This document shows positions 7,049 through 14,237 of a stretch of DNA of 20,571 nucleotides, one piece after another. Both the position numbers and the translations under genes were made by a program. The stretch is taken from NCBI RefSeq assembly GCF_946885885.1, contig NZ_CAMPHN010000075.1, positions 1 through 20,571 on the forward strand, written 5' to 3'. Source of the stretch: an uncultured Pseudomonas sp. (GTDB lineage Bacteria; Pseudomonadota; Gammaproteobacteria; Pseudomonadales; Pseudomonadaceae). The notes beneath the pieces are model-generated. The model saw only the letters and a program-made list of their open reading frames with translations, searched no databases and was not told where the DNA came from. The first letter of the stretch is position 1. Every line of letters begins with the position of its first letter.

Positions 7049-9340
7049 TTATTCGCGCGGCTTGATGCAATCGACCGTATAGATGTCCCCCTGCGGACCT
7101 TCCTGGCGTTGCAAGCCATGCACATCCGCATCGAAGCCGGGAAAACTGAGATCGAAGGCACGGGCGAATGCCAGGTAATCGATGATCGAACGGGTCGCCG
7201 CGGTGAAGCGCTCGCCCGGCATGATCAACGGAATACCGGGCGGGTACGGCACCAGCATCACCGCGGCGACACGCCCTTCCAACTGGTCGATGGGCACGGC
7301 TTCGACCTCGCCACGGACCAATTGGTCGTAGGCATCGGCTGGCTTCAGGGCGATTTCCGGCAAGGTCGTGTACATGCGCTTCATCGCCTTGGCGGTGGCG
7401 TTGTCGCCGTAACAGCGGTGCAAGGCATCGCAAAGGTCGCGCAGGCCCATGCCCTGATATTGCGCCCCGCCGGCTTGGGCGACCGTGGGCAAGGCATCGA
7501 TCAGCGGCAAGTTGGCGTCATAGCTGCGCTTGAACTCCAGCAATTCGGTCAGCAGCGTGCTCCACTTGCCCTTGGTGATACCCATGGAGAACAGCACCAG
7601 GAAGGAATACAGGCCGGTCTTCTCCACCACCAGGCCGCGCTCCCAGAGGAACTTGCCGACCACCGCGGCGGGAATCCCGCGCCGGTCCAACTTGCCGTCG
7701 GCGGTCAGCCCGGGGGTGACCAGGGTGACTTTGATCGGGTCGAGCAGCACGTAATCCGCGGCGATATCGCCGAAGCCGTGCCAATCGGCCTGAGGCTGCA
7801 ACAGCCATTGCGCGGTCGCCACATCGTCGGCGCCCTCGGCCTGGGGCGGCTGCCAGATGCTGAACCACCAATCCTCGGCGTCGAGGTTCTGCCGCAAATT
7901 GGCCAGGGCGCGGCGAAAGCTCAGGGCCTCGTCGAAGGTTTCCTGGATCAGCGAGCGCCCGGCCGGCCCCTCCATCATCGCCGAGGCCACATCCAGCGAG
8001 GCGATGATGCCGTACTGCGGCGAGGTCGAGATGTGCATCATGAAGGCTTCGTTGAAGCGGTCGCGGTCGAGCTGACGCACGCCGCCGTCCTGCACGTGGA
8101 TCATCGAGGCCTGACTGAACGCCGCCAGCAGCTTATGGGTGGAATGGGTACTGAACACCAGTGGCGCCTTGTCCCCACGCATGGTGCCCATGCCATAGCG
8201 CCCGGCGTAGAACTCATGAAAGGCCGCATAGGCGTACCAGGCTTCATCGAAGTGCAGCACCTCGACGCTGTCGCCCAGGGTCTGCTTGATCAGTTCGGCG
8301 TTATAACAGAGCCCGTCGTAGGTCGAGTTGGTCACCACCACCAGCTTGACCATGGCCCCGCTGCTGCTCGGCACCCGGTTACGCGGCTCACGGTTACAAG
8401 CAAGGGGGCTGGCATCGATCTTGGCCTGAATCGATTCGCGGCTGAACTCGTTCAGGGGAATCGGCCCGATGATGCCCAGCTCGTTACGCTCGGGGCTCAG
8501 ATACAGCGGGATGGCGCCGGTCATGATGATCGAATGGAGGATCGACTTATGGCAGTTGCGGTCGACCAGCACCAGGTCGTCGCGGCCGACCATGGAATGC
8601 CAGACGATCTTGTTCGCCGTCGAGGTGCCGTTGATCACGAAGTAGGTGTGGTCGGCACCGAAGTTGCGCGCCGCGCGGGCCTCGGCTTCGGCCAGAGGGC
8701 CGGTGTGATCGAGCAACGAGCCGAGTTCCGGTACCGACACCGAGAGGTCGGAGCGCAGCGTGTTCTCACCGAAGAACTGATGGAAGGCTTGGCCAACCGG
8801 GCTTTTGCGATAAGCCACGCCGCCGCCGTGACCGGGCGTGTGCCAGGAGTAGTTGGATTGTGCGGTGTGCTGCACCAGGGCCCTGAAGAACGGCGGCAGC
8901 AAACCATCCAGGTAATTGCGCGCGGCGCGGGCCACTTGCCGGGCGAGGAAGGGCACCGTGTCTTCGAACAGATAGAGGATGCCGCGCAATTGATTGAGAT
9001 CGGCCATGGCCTCGGCCGGCGCATTCTCGATGGTCACCTGCTCGCCGAGGGCGAAGATCGGCAACTGCGGCGCCCGTCGGCGCGCGATGCGGATCAACTC
9101 GACCATGTCCTGCAACAAGCGCTTGTTCTCCCCCGCCCCTTCGGCGGCCACCAGGATGCAGGCCAGGCCGTGGTGAGTGGAGGCGACGATACGCCCCTCG
9201 GCCGAACTGGCGGTCGAAAGAATGGTGAAGCCGTCCTGCTCCAATTCCTGAGCAATGGCGCGCACTCTGTCGCCGGCCACGGTATCGGCCTTGATGTCGC
9301 GGTGCACGATAAGCACGGGAAACTTCAGGTCTTTGTACAT
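7049..9340 (-). CDS. ldcA: Lysine decarboxylase LdcA (fold type I, PLP-dependent)
   Basis: A 763-residue Orn/Lys/Arg decarboxylase of the large bacterial type, converting L-lysine to cadaverine plus CO2 in the cytoplasm. It has an N-terminal receiver-like wing domain (about 1-125), then YSWHTPGHGGGVAY (164-177), an aspartate for the PLP ring in FDEAW (Asp365), and the PLP-binding lysine in STHSTHK (Lys403). The C-terminal domain contains VPYPPGIPLIMPGE. The start is the ATG at 9340 (MYKDLKFPV), which matches the LdcA N-terminus as I recall it; the frame is open upstream, but that extension looks like leader DNA. P. aeruginosa LdcA is, from memory, 751 residues; the 12 extra here fall near residues 319-330, a Ser-rich insertion after an NREPR/NRVPS repeat. 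In P. aeruginosa the gene belongs to the arginine-responsive (ArgR) lysine degradation route; a lysine/cadaverine antiporter gene is not next to it here. Confidence 0.93.
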   Translation of the reverse strand: MYKDLKFPVLIVHRDIKADTVAGDRVRAIAQELEQDGFTILSTASSAEGRIVASTHHGLACILVAAEGAGENKRLLQDMVELIRIARRRAPQLPIFALGEQVTIENAPAEAMADLNQLRGILYLFEDTVPFLARQVARAARNYLDGLLPPFFRALVQHTAQSNYSWHTPGHGGGVAYRKSPVGQAFHQFFGENTLRSDLSVSVPELGSLLDHTGPLAEAEARAARNFGADHTYFVINGTSTANKIVWHSMVGRDDLVLVDRNCHKSILHSIIMTGAIPLYLSPERNELGIIGPIPLNEFSRESIQAKIDASPLACNREPRNRVPSSSGAMVKLVVVTNSTYDGLCYNAELIKQTLGDSVEVLHFDEAWYAYAAFHEFYAGRYGMGTMRGDKAPLVFSTHSTHKLLAAFSQASMIHVQDGGVRQLDRDRFNEAFMMHISTSPQYGIIASLDVASAMMEGPAGRSLIQETFDEALSFRRALANLRQNLDAEDWWFSIWQPPQAEGADDVATAQWLLQPQADWHGFGDIAADYVLLDPIKVTLVTPGLTADGKLDRRGIPAAVVGKFLWERGLVVEKTGLYSFLVLFSMGITKGKWSTLLTELLEFKRSYDANLPLIDALPTVAQAGGAQYQGMGLRDLCDALHRCYGDNATAKAMKRMYTTLPEIALKPADAYDQLVRGEVEAVPIDQLEGRVAAVMLVPYPPGIPLIMPGERFTAATRSIIDYLAFARAFDLSFPGFDADVHGLQRQEGPQGDIYTVDCIKPRE

Positions 9341-9486
9341 AGGCATTCCAGCATCCGTCAGAGGCGACTGCATCTGCGTTGAGTAAACACCATACGCGGC
9401 AAACACGCACCGGGGCGCTGCATATCGCATCACCCAGTCGTCACAACGCAGTACTGGATCATCGAATTGCTACTTTTCACGTCTTA

Positions 9487-9497
9487 TTGTCGGACAA
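9487..9497. promoter_or_regulatory. Inverted repeat TTGTC-G-GACAA in the ldcA / dehydrogenase divergent region
   Basis: A perfect 5-nt-arm inverted repeat 50-60 nt upstream of the dehydrogenase ATG and about 150 nt upstream of ldcA. Short dyads of this kind are used by dimeric regulators, including Lrp/AsnC proteins, one of which is encoded 1.3 kb away. Assignment to that regulator is inference. Confidence 0.3.
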
Positions 9498-9533
9498 ACC
9501 GCCCTCTAGACTGGCTGCGACTTCACCCACTCC

Positions 9534-9538
9534 GGAGA
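9534..9538 (+). promoter_or_regulatory. Ribosome-binding site GGAGA fixing the dehydrogenase start
   Basis: GGAGA with an 8-nt spacer to the ATG at 9547. It supports this start over upstream in-frame starts (from 9379), which would lie inside the divergent promoter region. Confidence 0.7.
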
Positions 9539-9546
9539 AAACAACA

Positions 9547-10644
9547 ATGAACGTACTCCTGCTCGGCGCTGGCCATATCGGCTTCACCATCGCGCAATTG
9601 CTGCATAACAGTGGCGACTACCGGGTCGTGGTGGCCGACCGCGATGCCGCCTCCCTCAGCGCTATCGCCGCCCTGGGGATCGCAACCCGCGAACTCGACT
9701 CCGCCGATGGCGTCGCCCTGGAAGCGGCCATGGCCGACCAGGATGCCGTGCTCAACGCCCTGCCCTACCATATGGCCATCGGCGTGGCCAAAGCGGCGAA
9801 GAACAGCCACACCCACTACTTCGACCTGACCGAAGACGTGCATGCGACCAAGACCATCATGGAGTTGGCCAAGGACGCCCAGGTCGCGTTTATGCCGCAG
9901 TGCGGCCTGGCCCCCGGTTTTATCGGCATTGCCGCGCACTCCCTGGCCAGCCGCTTCGACAAGGTGCGCGAAGTGAAGATGCGCGTCGGCGCCCTGCCGG
10001 AATTCCCCACCAATTCGCTGAAGTACAACCTGACCTGGAGCGTCGACGGCCTGGTCAACGAGTACTGCCACCCATGCGAGGCGATCCGCAACGGCCGCCT
10101 GCAACTGGTGCAACCGCTCGAAGGCCTGGAGCACTTCTCCCTCGATGGCGTCGAGTACGAAGCTTTCAACACTTCAGGCGGCCTCGGCACCCTGTGCGAG
10201 ACCCTCAAGGACCAGGTCGAAACCCTGGATTACAAGACAGTGCGCTATCCGGGCCATCGCGACCTGATGAAGTTCCTGCTGGAAGACCTGCGTCTGTCCG
10301 ACAACCAAGACAAGCTCAAGGACATCCTGCGCGGCGCCGTGCCGAGCACCATGCAGGACGTGGTGCTGGTGTTCGTCACCGTCAGCGGGCTGAAGGACGG
10401 CAAGCTGGTGCAACAGGTGTTCAGCCGCAAGATTTTCGCCGACGTGCGCAACGGCCGGGTCACCAGCGCCATCCAGATCACCACCGCCGCCGGCATCTGC
10501 GCCGCGCTGGATCTGTTCCGCGCCAAGCAATTACCGCAATCGGGCTTTATCAGTCAGGAGCAGGTGTCGCTCGACGACTTCCTCGCCAACCGCTTTGGTA
10601 AAGCCTACGAGGAAAACGCCGTGCAGAACCTGGAAGCCGCATAG
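9547..10644 (+). CDS. Saccharopine dehydrogenase family oxidoreductase, lysine 6-dehydrogenase-like
   Basis: A 365-residue NAD(P)-dependent enzyme. The N-terminal Rossmann motif is GAGHIG (G7-x-G9-x-x-G12) with Asp31 ending strand 2, which favours NAD. A saccharopine dehydrogenase-like second domain follows, with YFDLTED (91-97), GLAPGF (120-125), AFNTSGGLGTL (206-216) and LDYKTVRYPGH (227-237). The AFHTSGG-like and YKTxRYxGH stretches and the total length resemble bacterial lysine 6-dehydrogenase (Geobacillus LysDH) more than the true saccharopine dehydrogenases. That enzyme converts L-lysine to piperideine-6-carboxylate with NAD. It diverges from lysine decarboxylase ldcA across 206 nt and is followed by a convergent Lrp-family gene, which supports an amino-acid (lysine) catabolic role. 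Carboxynorspermidine synthase is an alternative member of the same fold. The substrate is inference. Confidence 0.85.
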   Translation: MNVLLLGAGHIGFTIAQLLHNSGDYRVVVADRDAASLSAIAALGIATRELDSADGVALEAAMADQDAVLNALPYHMAIGVAKAAKNSHTHYFDLTEDVHATKTIMELAKDAQVAFMPQCGLAPGFIGIAAHSLASRFDKVREVKMRVGALPEFPTNSLKYNLTWSVDGLVNEYCHPCEAIRNGRLQLVQPLEGLEHFSLDGVEYEAFNTSGGLGTLCETLKDQVETLDYKTVRYPGHRDLMKFLLEDLRLSDNQDKLKDILRGAVPSTMQDVVLVFVTVSGLKDGKLVQQVFSRKIFADVRNGRVTSAIQITTAAGICAALDLFRAKQLPQSGFISQEQVSLDDFLANRFGKAYEENAVQNLEAA

Positions 10645-10659
10645 CACCCAGCGAAACAA

Positions 10660-10680
10660 CCTGCCCGCTCAGCGGGCAGG
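10660..10680 (+). terminator. GC-rich hairpin after the dehydrogenase gene
   Basis: A perfect CCTGCCCGC / GCGGGCAGG 9-bp stem with a TCA loop, starting 16 nt after the stop. No run of T follows (TGCTTGAGTT), so it may be a weak or Rho-assisted terminator. It is symmetrical and could also serve the Lrp gene converging from the other side. Confidence 0.5.
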
Positions 10681-10714
10681 TGCTTGAGTTCAACCCCAAC
10701 GATACGCCCAGCAT

Positions 10715-10782
10715 GTAGCTCGGATGTAATCCGGGGATTCATTTGTGGCCAGCACCGCTGCCCCGGATTTCATCCGGGCTAC
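10715..10782. repeat. Imperfect palindromic repeat element (GTAGCCCGGATG... type)
   Basis: Two 22-nt arms (10715-10736 and 10761-10782) are inverted repeats matching at 20 of 22 positions, separated by a 24-nt loop. The outer end reads GTAGCYCGGATG and the inner end ATCCGGGG. Extragenic palindromes starting GTAGCCCGGATG are, from general experience, scattered through many Pseudomonas and related gammaproteobacterial genomes. It lies between convergent genes, the usual position for such elements. No transposase or flanking target duplication is visible. Confidence 0.75.
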
Positions 10783-10807
10783 AAAAGCAGCTTGCCTGGC
10801 TCGCCTT

Positions 10808-11269
10808 CTACAAGCGCCCGCCGCGATCGATCTTGCACGACAGGATGATCGAGGTCGTGGTCTTCTCCACGCCATCCACCGCGCCTATCTCGTCCAATAG
10901 CTGGTCGAGCCGTTCCGGTGTGTCGGCGCGCAGCCAGGCGACGAAGTCGAATTCGCCGCTGACCGTACACAGCTGCTGCACCTCGGGCATATTACTCAGC
11001 CGCCGCAGCACCTCCTTACCCGACCGCGGCTGCAGAGTGATGCCGACATAGGCCTGCAATCCGCCCTCGGTCACGCTCTGCCCCAAGCGCACGCCGTAGC
11101 CGGTGATGACTTTGTTCTTCTCCAGCCGGGCGATACGCGAAATCACCGTGGTGCGCGCGATGCCGAGCTTGCGCGCGAGCATGGCGACGCTCTCGCGGGC
11201 GTCGAGCTGCAAGGCGGCGATCAACTGGCGGTCGATCTCATCGAGACGAATGGCGGAAAGCTCGGGCAT
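10808..11269 (-). CDS. Lrp/AsnC family transcriptional regulator
   Basis: A 153-residue protein of typical length for the family. It has an N-terminal AsnC-type winged helix-turn-helix (about 8-68: LDEIDRQLIAAL, then the recognition segment LGIARTTVISRIARLE) and a C-terminal RAM ligand-binding/oligomerisation domain (about 72-148; VSGEFDFVAWL at 103-113). Such proteins bind an amino acid and control its catabolism or uptake. The neighbouring dehydrogenase and ldcA suggest lysine or another basic amino acid, which is inference. It follows dnaQ by 59 nt on the same strand, with its own likely extended -10 promoter in that gap. The ATG at 11269 has only a weak ribosome-binding site. The 3' end faces the dehydrogenase gene across the palindromic repeat. 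Confidence 0.9.
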   Translation of the reverse strand: MPELSAIRLDEIDRQLIAALQLDARESVAMLARKLGIARTTVISRIARLEKNKVITGYGVRLGQSVTEGGLQAYVGITLQPRSGKEVLRRLSNMPEVQQLCTVSGEFDFVAWLRADTPERLDQLLDEIGAVDGVEKTTTSIILSCKIDRGGRL

Positions 11270-11306
11270 CGAGGGCTACCAAGGCGAGGACGGGAAGGAG
11301 CGCGGC

Positions 11307-11315
11307 ATCTTAGCA
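11307..11315 (-). promoter_or_regulatory. Possible extended -10 promoter for the Lrp-family gene
   Basis: On the minus strand TGC-TAAGAT gives a TGn extended -10 motif with five of six -10 bases matching TATAAT. It is placed to start transcription about 30 nt upstream of the ATG at 11269. I see no good -35 box, which the extended -10 can compensate for. Confidence 0.35.
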
Positions 11316-11328
11316 AGAGCGCCGACGG

Positions 11329-12066
11329 CTACCCCTCCTGCTGCTCCAGTTGCGCCCAAAGCGATGGCGCGCCCGCGGATTTTTCGATGATCGCCAAACG
11401 CGCGAGGTGCGCGCTCAGTTCGTCGGCATTGGCGCGGATCACCCTGGTCAAAGCGCGGTCGGCGGCCAGGCGGCGAATCGGGCTGGCTTGCTGGCGACCG
11501 TTGCCATCGCCTTCGGACCCCTCGCCGGCCAGTGACAGATTGGTCTGCCCACCGGTCATGGTCAGGTAGACGTCGGCAAGGATCTCGGCGTCGAGCAAGG
11601 CGCCGTGCAAGTCGCGACCGGAGTTATCGACGCCATAGCGTTTGCACAGCGCGTCGAGGTTATTGCGCTGCCCCGGATGGCGTTCGCGTGCCATCAGCAG
11701 GGTGTCGAGAATCGAGCAATGCTCGCTGATATCGGCGCGCTCGTTCTGCTTGATCAGGGCGAATTCGTTATTGATGAAGCCGACGTCGAACGCCGCGTTA
11801 TGGATGATCAGCTGCGCGCCCTTGATGAACTCGAAGAACTCGTCGGCGATTTCCTTGAAGCGCGGCTTGTCCTGCACGAACTCATTGGTGATGCCGTGAA
11901 CGGCGATGGCGCCCTCGTCGATTTCACGATCCGGTTGCAAGTAGACGTGAAAGTGACGCCCGGTCAGCCGTCGGCCGATCAGTTCGACACAGCCGATTTC
12001 GATGATCCGGTGGCCATCGGCCACCGGCATGCCGGTGGTTTCGGTATCGAGTACGACACTACGCAT
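11329..12066 (-). CDS. dnaQ: DNA polymerase III epsilon subunit, 3'-5' proofreading exonuclease
   Basis: A 245-residue DEDDh exonuclease with all active-site residues: Asp7 and Glu9 in LDTETTG (Exo I), Asp94 in [10 protein letters not shown] (Exo II), and His154 and Asp159 in [15 protein letters not shown] (Exo III). These correspond to E. coli Asp12, Glu14, Asp103, His162 and Asp167. After residue 170 a glycine/glutamine-rich linker leads to a C-terminal segment ending SLWAQLEQQ, in the place of the alpha-subunit-binding tail. It proofreads within the Pol III core with DnaE and HolE. The ATG at 12066 overlaps the rnhA stop by 8 nt, so the two are translationally linked, as is common for rnhA-dnaQ pairs (divergent in E. 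coli, codirectional here). Confidence 0.96.
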   Translation of the reverse strand: MRSVVLDTETTGMPVADGHRIIEIGCVELIGRRLTGRHFHVYLQPDREIDEGAIAVHGITNEFVQDKPRFKEIADEFFEFIKGAQLIIHNAAFDVGFINNEFALIKQNERADISEHCSILDTLLMARERHPGQRNNLDALCKRYGVDNSGRDLHGALLDAEILADVYLTMTGGQTNLSLAGEGSEGDGNGRQQASPIRRLAADRALTRVIRANADELSAHLARLAIIEKSAGAPSLWAQLEQQEG

Positions 12067-12511
12067 GTTTCAAGCCTCTCATTTCATCGACGCCGCGGTT
12101 GGCCAGCAGGTCGGCACGTTCGTTACCGGGATGGCCGTTATGGCCGCGCACCCACTGCCAGGTCACGCTATGGCGGTTGACTTGCTCATCGAGCTGCTGC
12201 CAGAGATCGGCGTTCTTCACCGGTTGCTTGGTCGCGGTTTTCCAGCCGCGCTTCTTCCAGTTGGGCATCCAGTCCTGAATACCCTGCATGACGTATTGCG
12301 AGTCGGTCACCAGGCGCACGTCGCAGCTGCGCTTGAGCTCGGCCAGGGCGCGGATCGCCGCGGTCAGCTCCATGCGGTTGTTGGTGGTTTGCGCCTCGCC
12401 ACCCCAGAGCTCTTTTTCCACGCCCTTGAAAATCAGCAGCGCACCCCACCCGCCAACGCCGGGGTTGCCCTTGCAGGCGCCGTCGGTATAAATCTCGACC
12501 TGTTCACTCAT
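12059..12511 (-). CDS. rnhA: Ribonuclease HI
   Basis: A 150-residue RNase HI that cuts the RNA strand of RNA-DNA hybrids (R-loops, primers). Catalytic residues fall at the same numbers as in E. coli: Asp10 (YTDGAC), Glu48 (NNRMEL), Asp70 (VTDSQYV), His124 ([10 protein letters not shown]) and Asp134. The basic handle [16 protein letters not shown] (85-100) is present, so this is the HI type that does not need a hybrid-binding domain. The start at 12511 ([11 protein letters not shown]) is set by this alignment; an open frame extends upstream into the methyltransferase gene but encodes unrelated sequence. It lies 8 nt after the methyltransferase stop and overlaps dnaQ by 8 nt. Confidence 0.96.
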   Translation of the reverse strand: MSEQVEIYTDGACKGNPGVGGWGALLIFKGVEKELWGGEAQTTNNRMELTAAIRALAELKRSCDVRLVTDSQYVMQGIQDWMPNWKKRGWKTATKQPVKNADLWQQLDEQVNRHSVTWQWVRGHNGHPGNERADLLANRGVDEMRGLKHA

Positions 12512-12519
12512 AGTTCGTC

Positions 12520-13278
12520 TTAATGCTCGGAATTGCGCCGACTGACCTTGGCCACCGGCAGCGGCAACAGCTTGCCCATGGGCTCGCGGCGCGATTGGCG
12601 CAGCGGGCGCAAACCCACCACCAATTTGCGCGCCACCAGAATATAGAAGCCGCCGCCCGGCAATTGCCAAGCGTCCCCCCAAGCTTCCAAACCGGCCAGG
12701 CGTTCCCGCCAGCCCACGGAAGAAAGCGGCGGACGATAGCATCCGAAGCGGCGTTTCTCCAGCGCAAAACCCAACAGGTGCAGCCAGTCGCTGACCCGGC
12801 TCGGGGCGATACAGCGCGCTTGCCTCAGGGCGTCCTGGGTGTATAGATGGCGCACGCCCCAGGCACTCAGCGGATTGATCCCGAGGATCAATAAGTGGCC
12901 GCCGGGCCTGACGCTACGCGCGGCTTCACGTAACAAGCCGTGGGGCGACAGGCTGAAGTCCAAGCCATGTTGCAGCACCACGACATCGGCTGCGTGCTCG
13001 GTCAGCGGCCAGGCCTGCTCCTCGCAGACAATGTCCACACCGCTGAAAGGCGCGCCCAGACGTACGCTGCGTTGAATCTGCGCCGCGCTCGCGGTTTCTT
13101 CCGCGGCGGGGCCGTAATGCACCAGGTAGCTGCCGAAAAACCGTGCCAGTTCTTCCTCCAGCAAACGCTGCTCCTCCCCCAGCAGCAACTGCCCGTGGGG
13201 GCCATTGAACCAGCCGCGGGCGGCGCCGATCAGACTCAGCCAATCGGCGTCGGCTTGGGCGAAGGGATGATCAGACAT
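12520..13278 (-). CDS. Putative class I SAM-dependent methyltransferase
   Basis: A 252-residue protein with the second half of a class I methyltransferase domain: [12 protein letters not shown] (motif II-like), [12 protein letters not shown] (motif post II), [19 protein letters not shown] (the classic VRPGG strand), then a hydrophobic [12 protein letters not shown] helix. The expected glycine-rich SAM motif I (E/DxGxGxG) is not visible; the equivalent region reads [11 protein letters not shown], so SAM binding is not assured. The C-terminus is basic. The ATG at 13278 (MSDHPFAQ) has AGGTGA about 5 nt upstream and is preferred over the in-frame ATG at 13308. It stands between gloB and rnhA, a placement conserved in gammaproteobacteria. 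The substrate is unknown. Confidence 0.82.
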   Translation of the reverse strand: MSDHPFAQADADWLSLIGAARGWFNGPHGQLLLGEEQRLLEEELARFFGSYLVHYGPAAEETASAAQIQRSVRLGAPFSGVDIVCEEQAWPLTEHAADVVVLQHGLDFSLSPHGLLREAARSVRPGGHLLILGINPLSAWGVRHLYTQDALRQARCIAPSRVSDWLHLLGFALEKRRFGCYRPPLSSVGWRERLAGLEAWGDAWQLPGGGFYILVARKLVVGLRPLRQSRREPMGKLLPLPVAKVSRRNSEH

Positions 13279-13364
13279 AGGTATCACCTGCGTAGCCGTG
13301 AGTATCAAGGAAACCCTAGAAAAGCCTAAGATGCACCTTTGTAGCCCGCATAGCGACCCGTGTC

Positions 13365-14138
13365 ATGATTAAAATCGACGCTCTACCGGCTTTCTCCGAC
13401 AACTATATCTGGCTGCTGCAAGACAGCGGACAACAGCGCTGCGCCGTGGTCGATCCCGGGGATGCCGCCCCCGTGCAGGCCTGGCTGAACGCCCATCCCG
13501 GCTGGCAACTCAGCGATATCTTGATCACCCATCACCACCACGACCATGTCGGTGGCATCGCCCAGCTCAAGGCCGCGACCGGCGCCCGGGTGCTCGGCCC
13601 CGCCCGGGAAACCATCCCCGAACGCGATAGCGCACTCAAGGACGGCGACTGCGTCGAAGTGCTCGGCCATACGCTGAACGTCATCGAGGTGCCGGGCCAC
13701 ACCCTCGGACATATCGCGTATTACCAAGCCGAGCAGCACTGGTTGTTCTGTGGCGACACCCTGTTCGCCGCCGGCTGTGGCCGACTGTTCGAAGGCAGCC
13801 CCGCGCAAATGCATGCGTCACTGCAGCGCCTGGCCGCCCTACCCGAGCGCACCCTGGTGTACTGCACCCATGAGTACACCCTGAGCAATTTACGTTTTGC
13901 CCAAGCGGTCGAGCCCGACAATGCGCAGATCGCCGAACGCCTGCAGCAGGTCGCCGCCTGGCGCCAGGCCGGGCAAATAAGCCTGCCTTCGACCTTGGCG
14001 CTGGAGCGTGCCACCAATCCTTTTTTACGCTGCGACGAGCCGGCCGTGATCGAAACCCTCAACAGCCGCGAGGGCGAGGCAAATCGCTCCAGCGCCCAGG
14101 TGTTCACCCGCTTGCGGGCATGGAAAGATAATTTCTAA
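13365..14138 (+). CDS. gloB: Hydroxyacylglutathione hydrolase (glyoxalase II)
   Basis: A 257-residue metallo-beta-lactamase-fold enzyme that hydrolyses S-D-lactoylglutathione to D-lactate and glutathione, the second step of methylglyoxal detoxification. The binuclear metal ligands are all present: His56, His58, Asp60 and His61 in THHHHDH, His112 in GHTLGH, Asp131 in CGDTLF and His169 in CTHEYT. The C-terminal substrate domain has NPFLRC (218-223), which the family uses to bind glutathione. The length is close to E. coli GloB (251). The ATG at 13365 has no clear ribosome-binding site. It diverges from the methyltransferase across 86 nt and is followed 99 nt later by mltD, which has its own promoter. 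Confidence 0.96.
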   Translation: MIKIDALPAFSDNYIWLLQDSGQQRCAVVDPGDAAPVQAWLNAHPGWQLSDILITHHHHDHVGGIAQLKAATGARVLGPARETIPERDSALKDGDCVEVLGHTLNVIEVPGHTLGHIAYYQAEQHWLFCGDTLFAAGCGRLFEGSPAQMHASLQRLAALPERTLVYCTHEYTLSNLRFAQAVEPDNAQIAERLQQVAAWRQAGQISLPSTLALERATNPFLRCDEPAVIETLNSREGEANRSSAQVFTRLRAWKDNF

Positions 14139-14149
14139 AAGCGCGACCA

Positions 14150-14185
14150 CTCGGCAAAAAACTGGTTAAAACTTGACCAGCCGAG
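14150..14185. other. Interrupted hairpin between gloB and mltD
   Basis: Nested inverted repeats: CTCGG...CCGAG outside and CTGGT...ACCAG inside, with seven unpaired bases (CAAAAAA) on the left arm only and a 9-nt loop. No U-tract follows, so a simple intrinsic terminator is unlikely. The right arm overlaps the -35 box of the mltD promoter. Confidence 0.4.
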
Positions 14186-14201
14186 CATCGATTCCTAGAA
14201 T
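14173..14201 (+). promoter_or_regulatory. Sigma70-type promoter of mltD
   Basis: TTGACC (14173-14178), a 17-nt spacer and TAGAAT (14196-14201): five of six matches in each box with ideal spacing. The start of transcription would be near 14208, about 30 nt before the mltD ATG. The -10 lies in a perfect CGATTC-CTA-GAATCG dyad (14189-14203), which could be an operator. Confidence 0.65.
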
Positions 14202-14237
14202 CGCCCGATTCTCGGTACAACAAGAACTCTTCAGCCA

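Noticed and set aside
7025..9382. A 785-codon open frame antisense to ldcA
   Set aside because: It mirrors ldcA codon by codon. The translation is rich in His, Gln, Gly and Arg without domains, as expected from the reverse strand of GC-rich genes with biased third positions.
9341..9433. N-terminal extension of LdcA
   Set aside because: The extra 31 residues come from the divergent promoter region and lack family similarity. MYKDLKFPV is the expected N-terminus.
12512..12742. N-terminal extension of RNase HI from 12742
   Set aside because: This part lies within the methyltransferase coding sequence, and the catalytic residue numbering fits E. coli exactly from the start at 12511.
13341..13364. 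GTAGCCCGCATAGCG before gloB as another copy of the GTAGCCCGGATG element
   Set aside because: Only the first eight bases match and no second arm is present.
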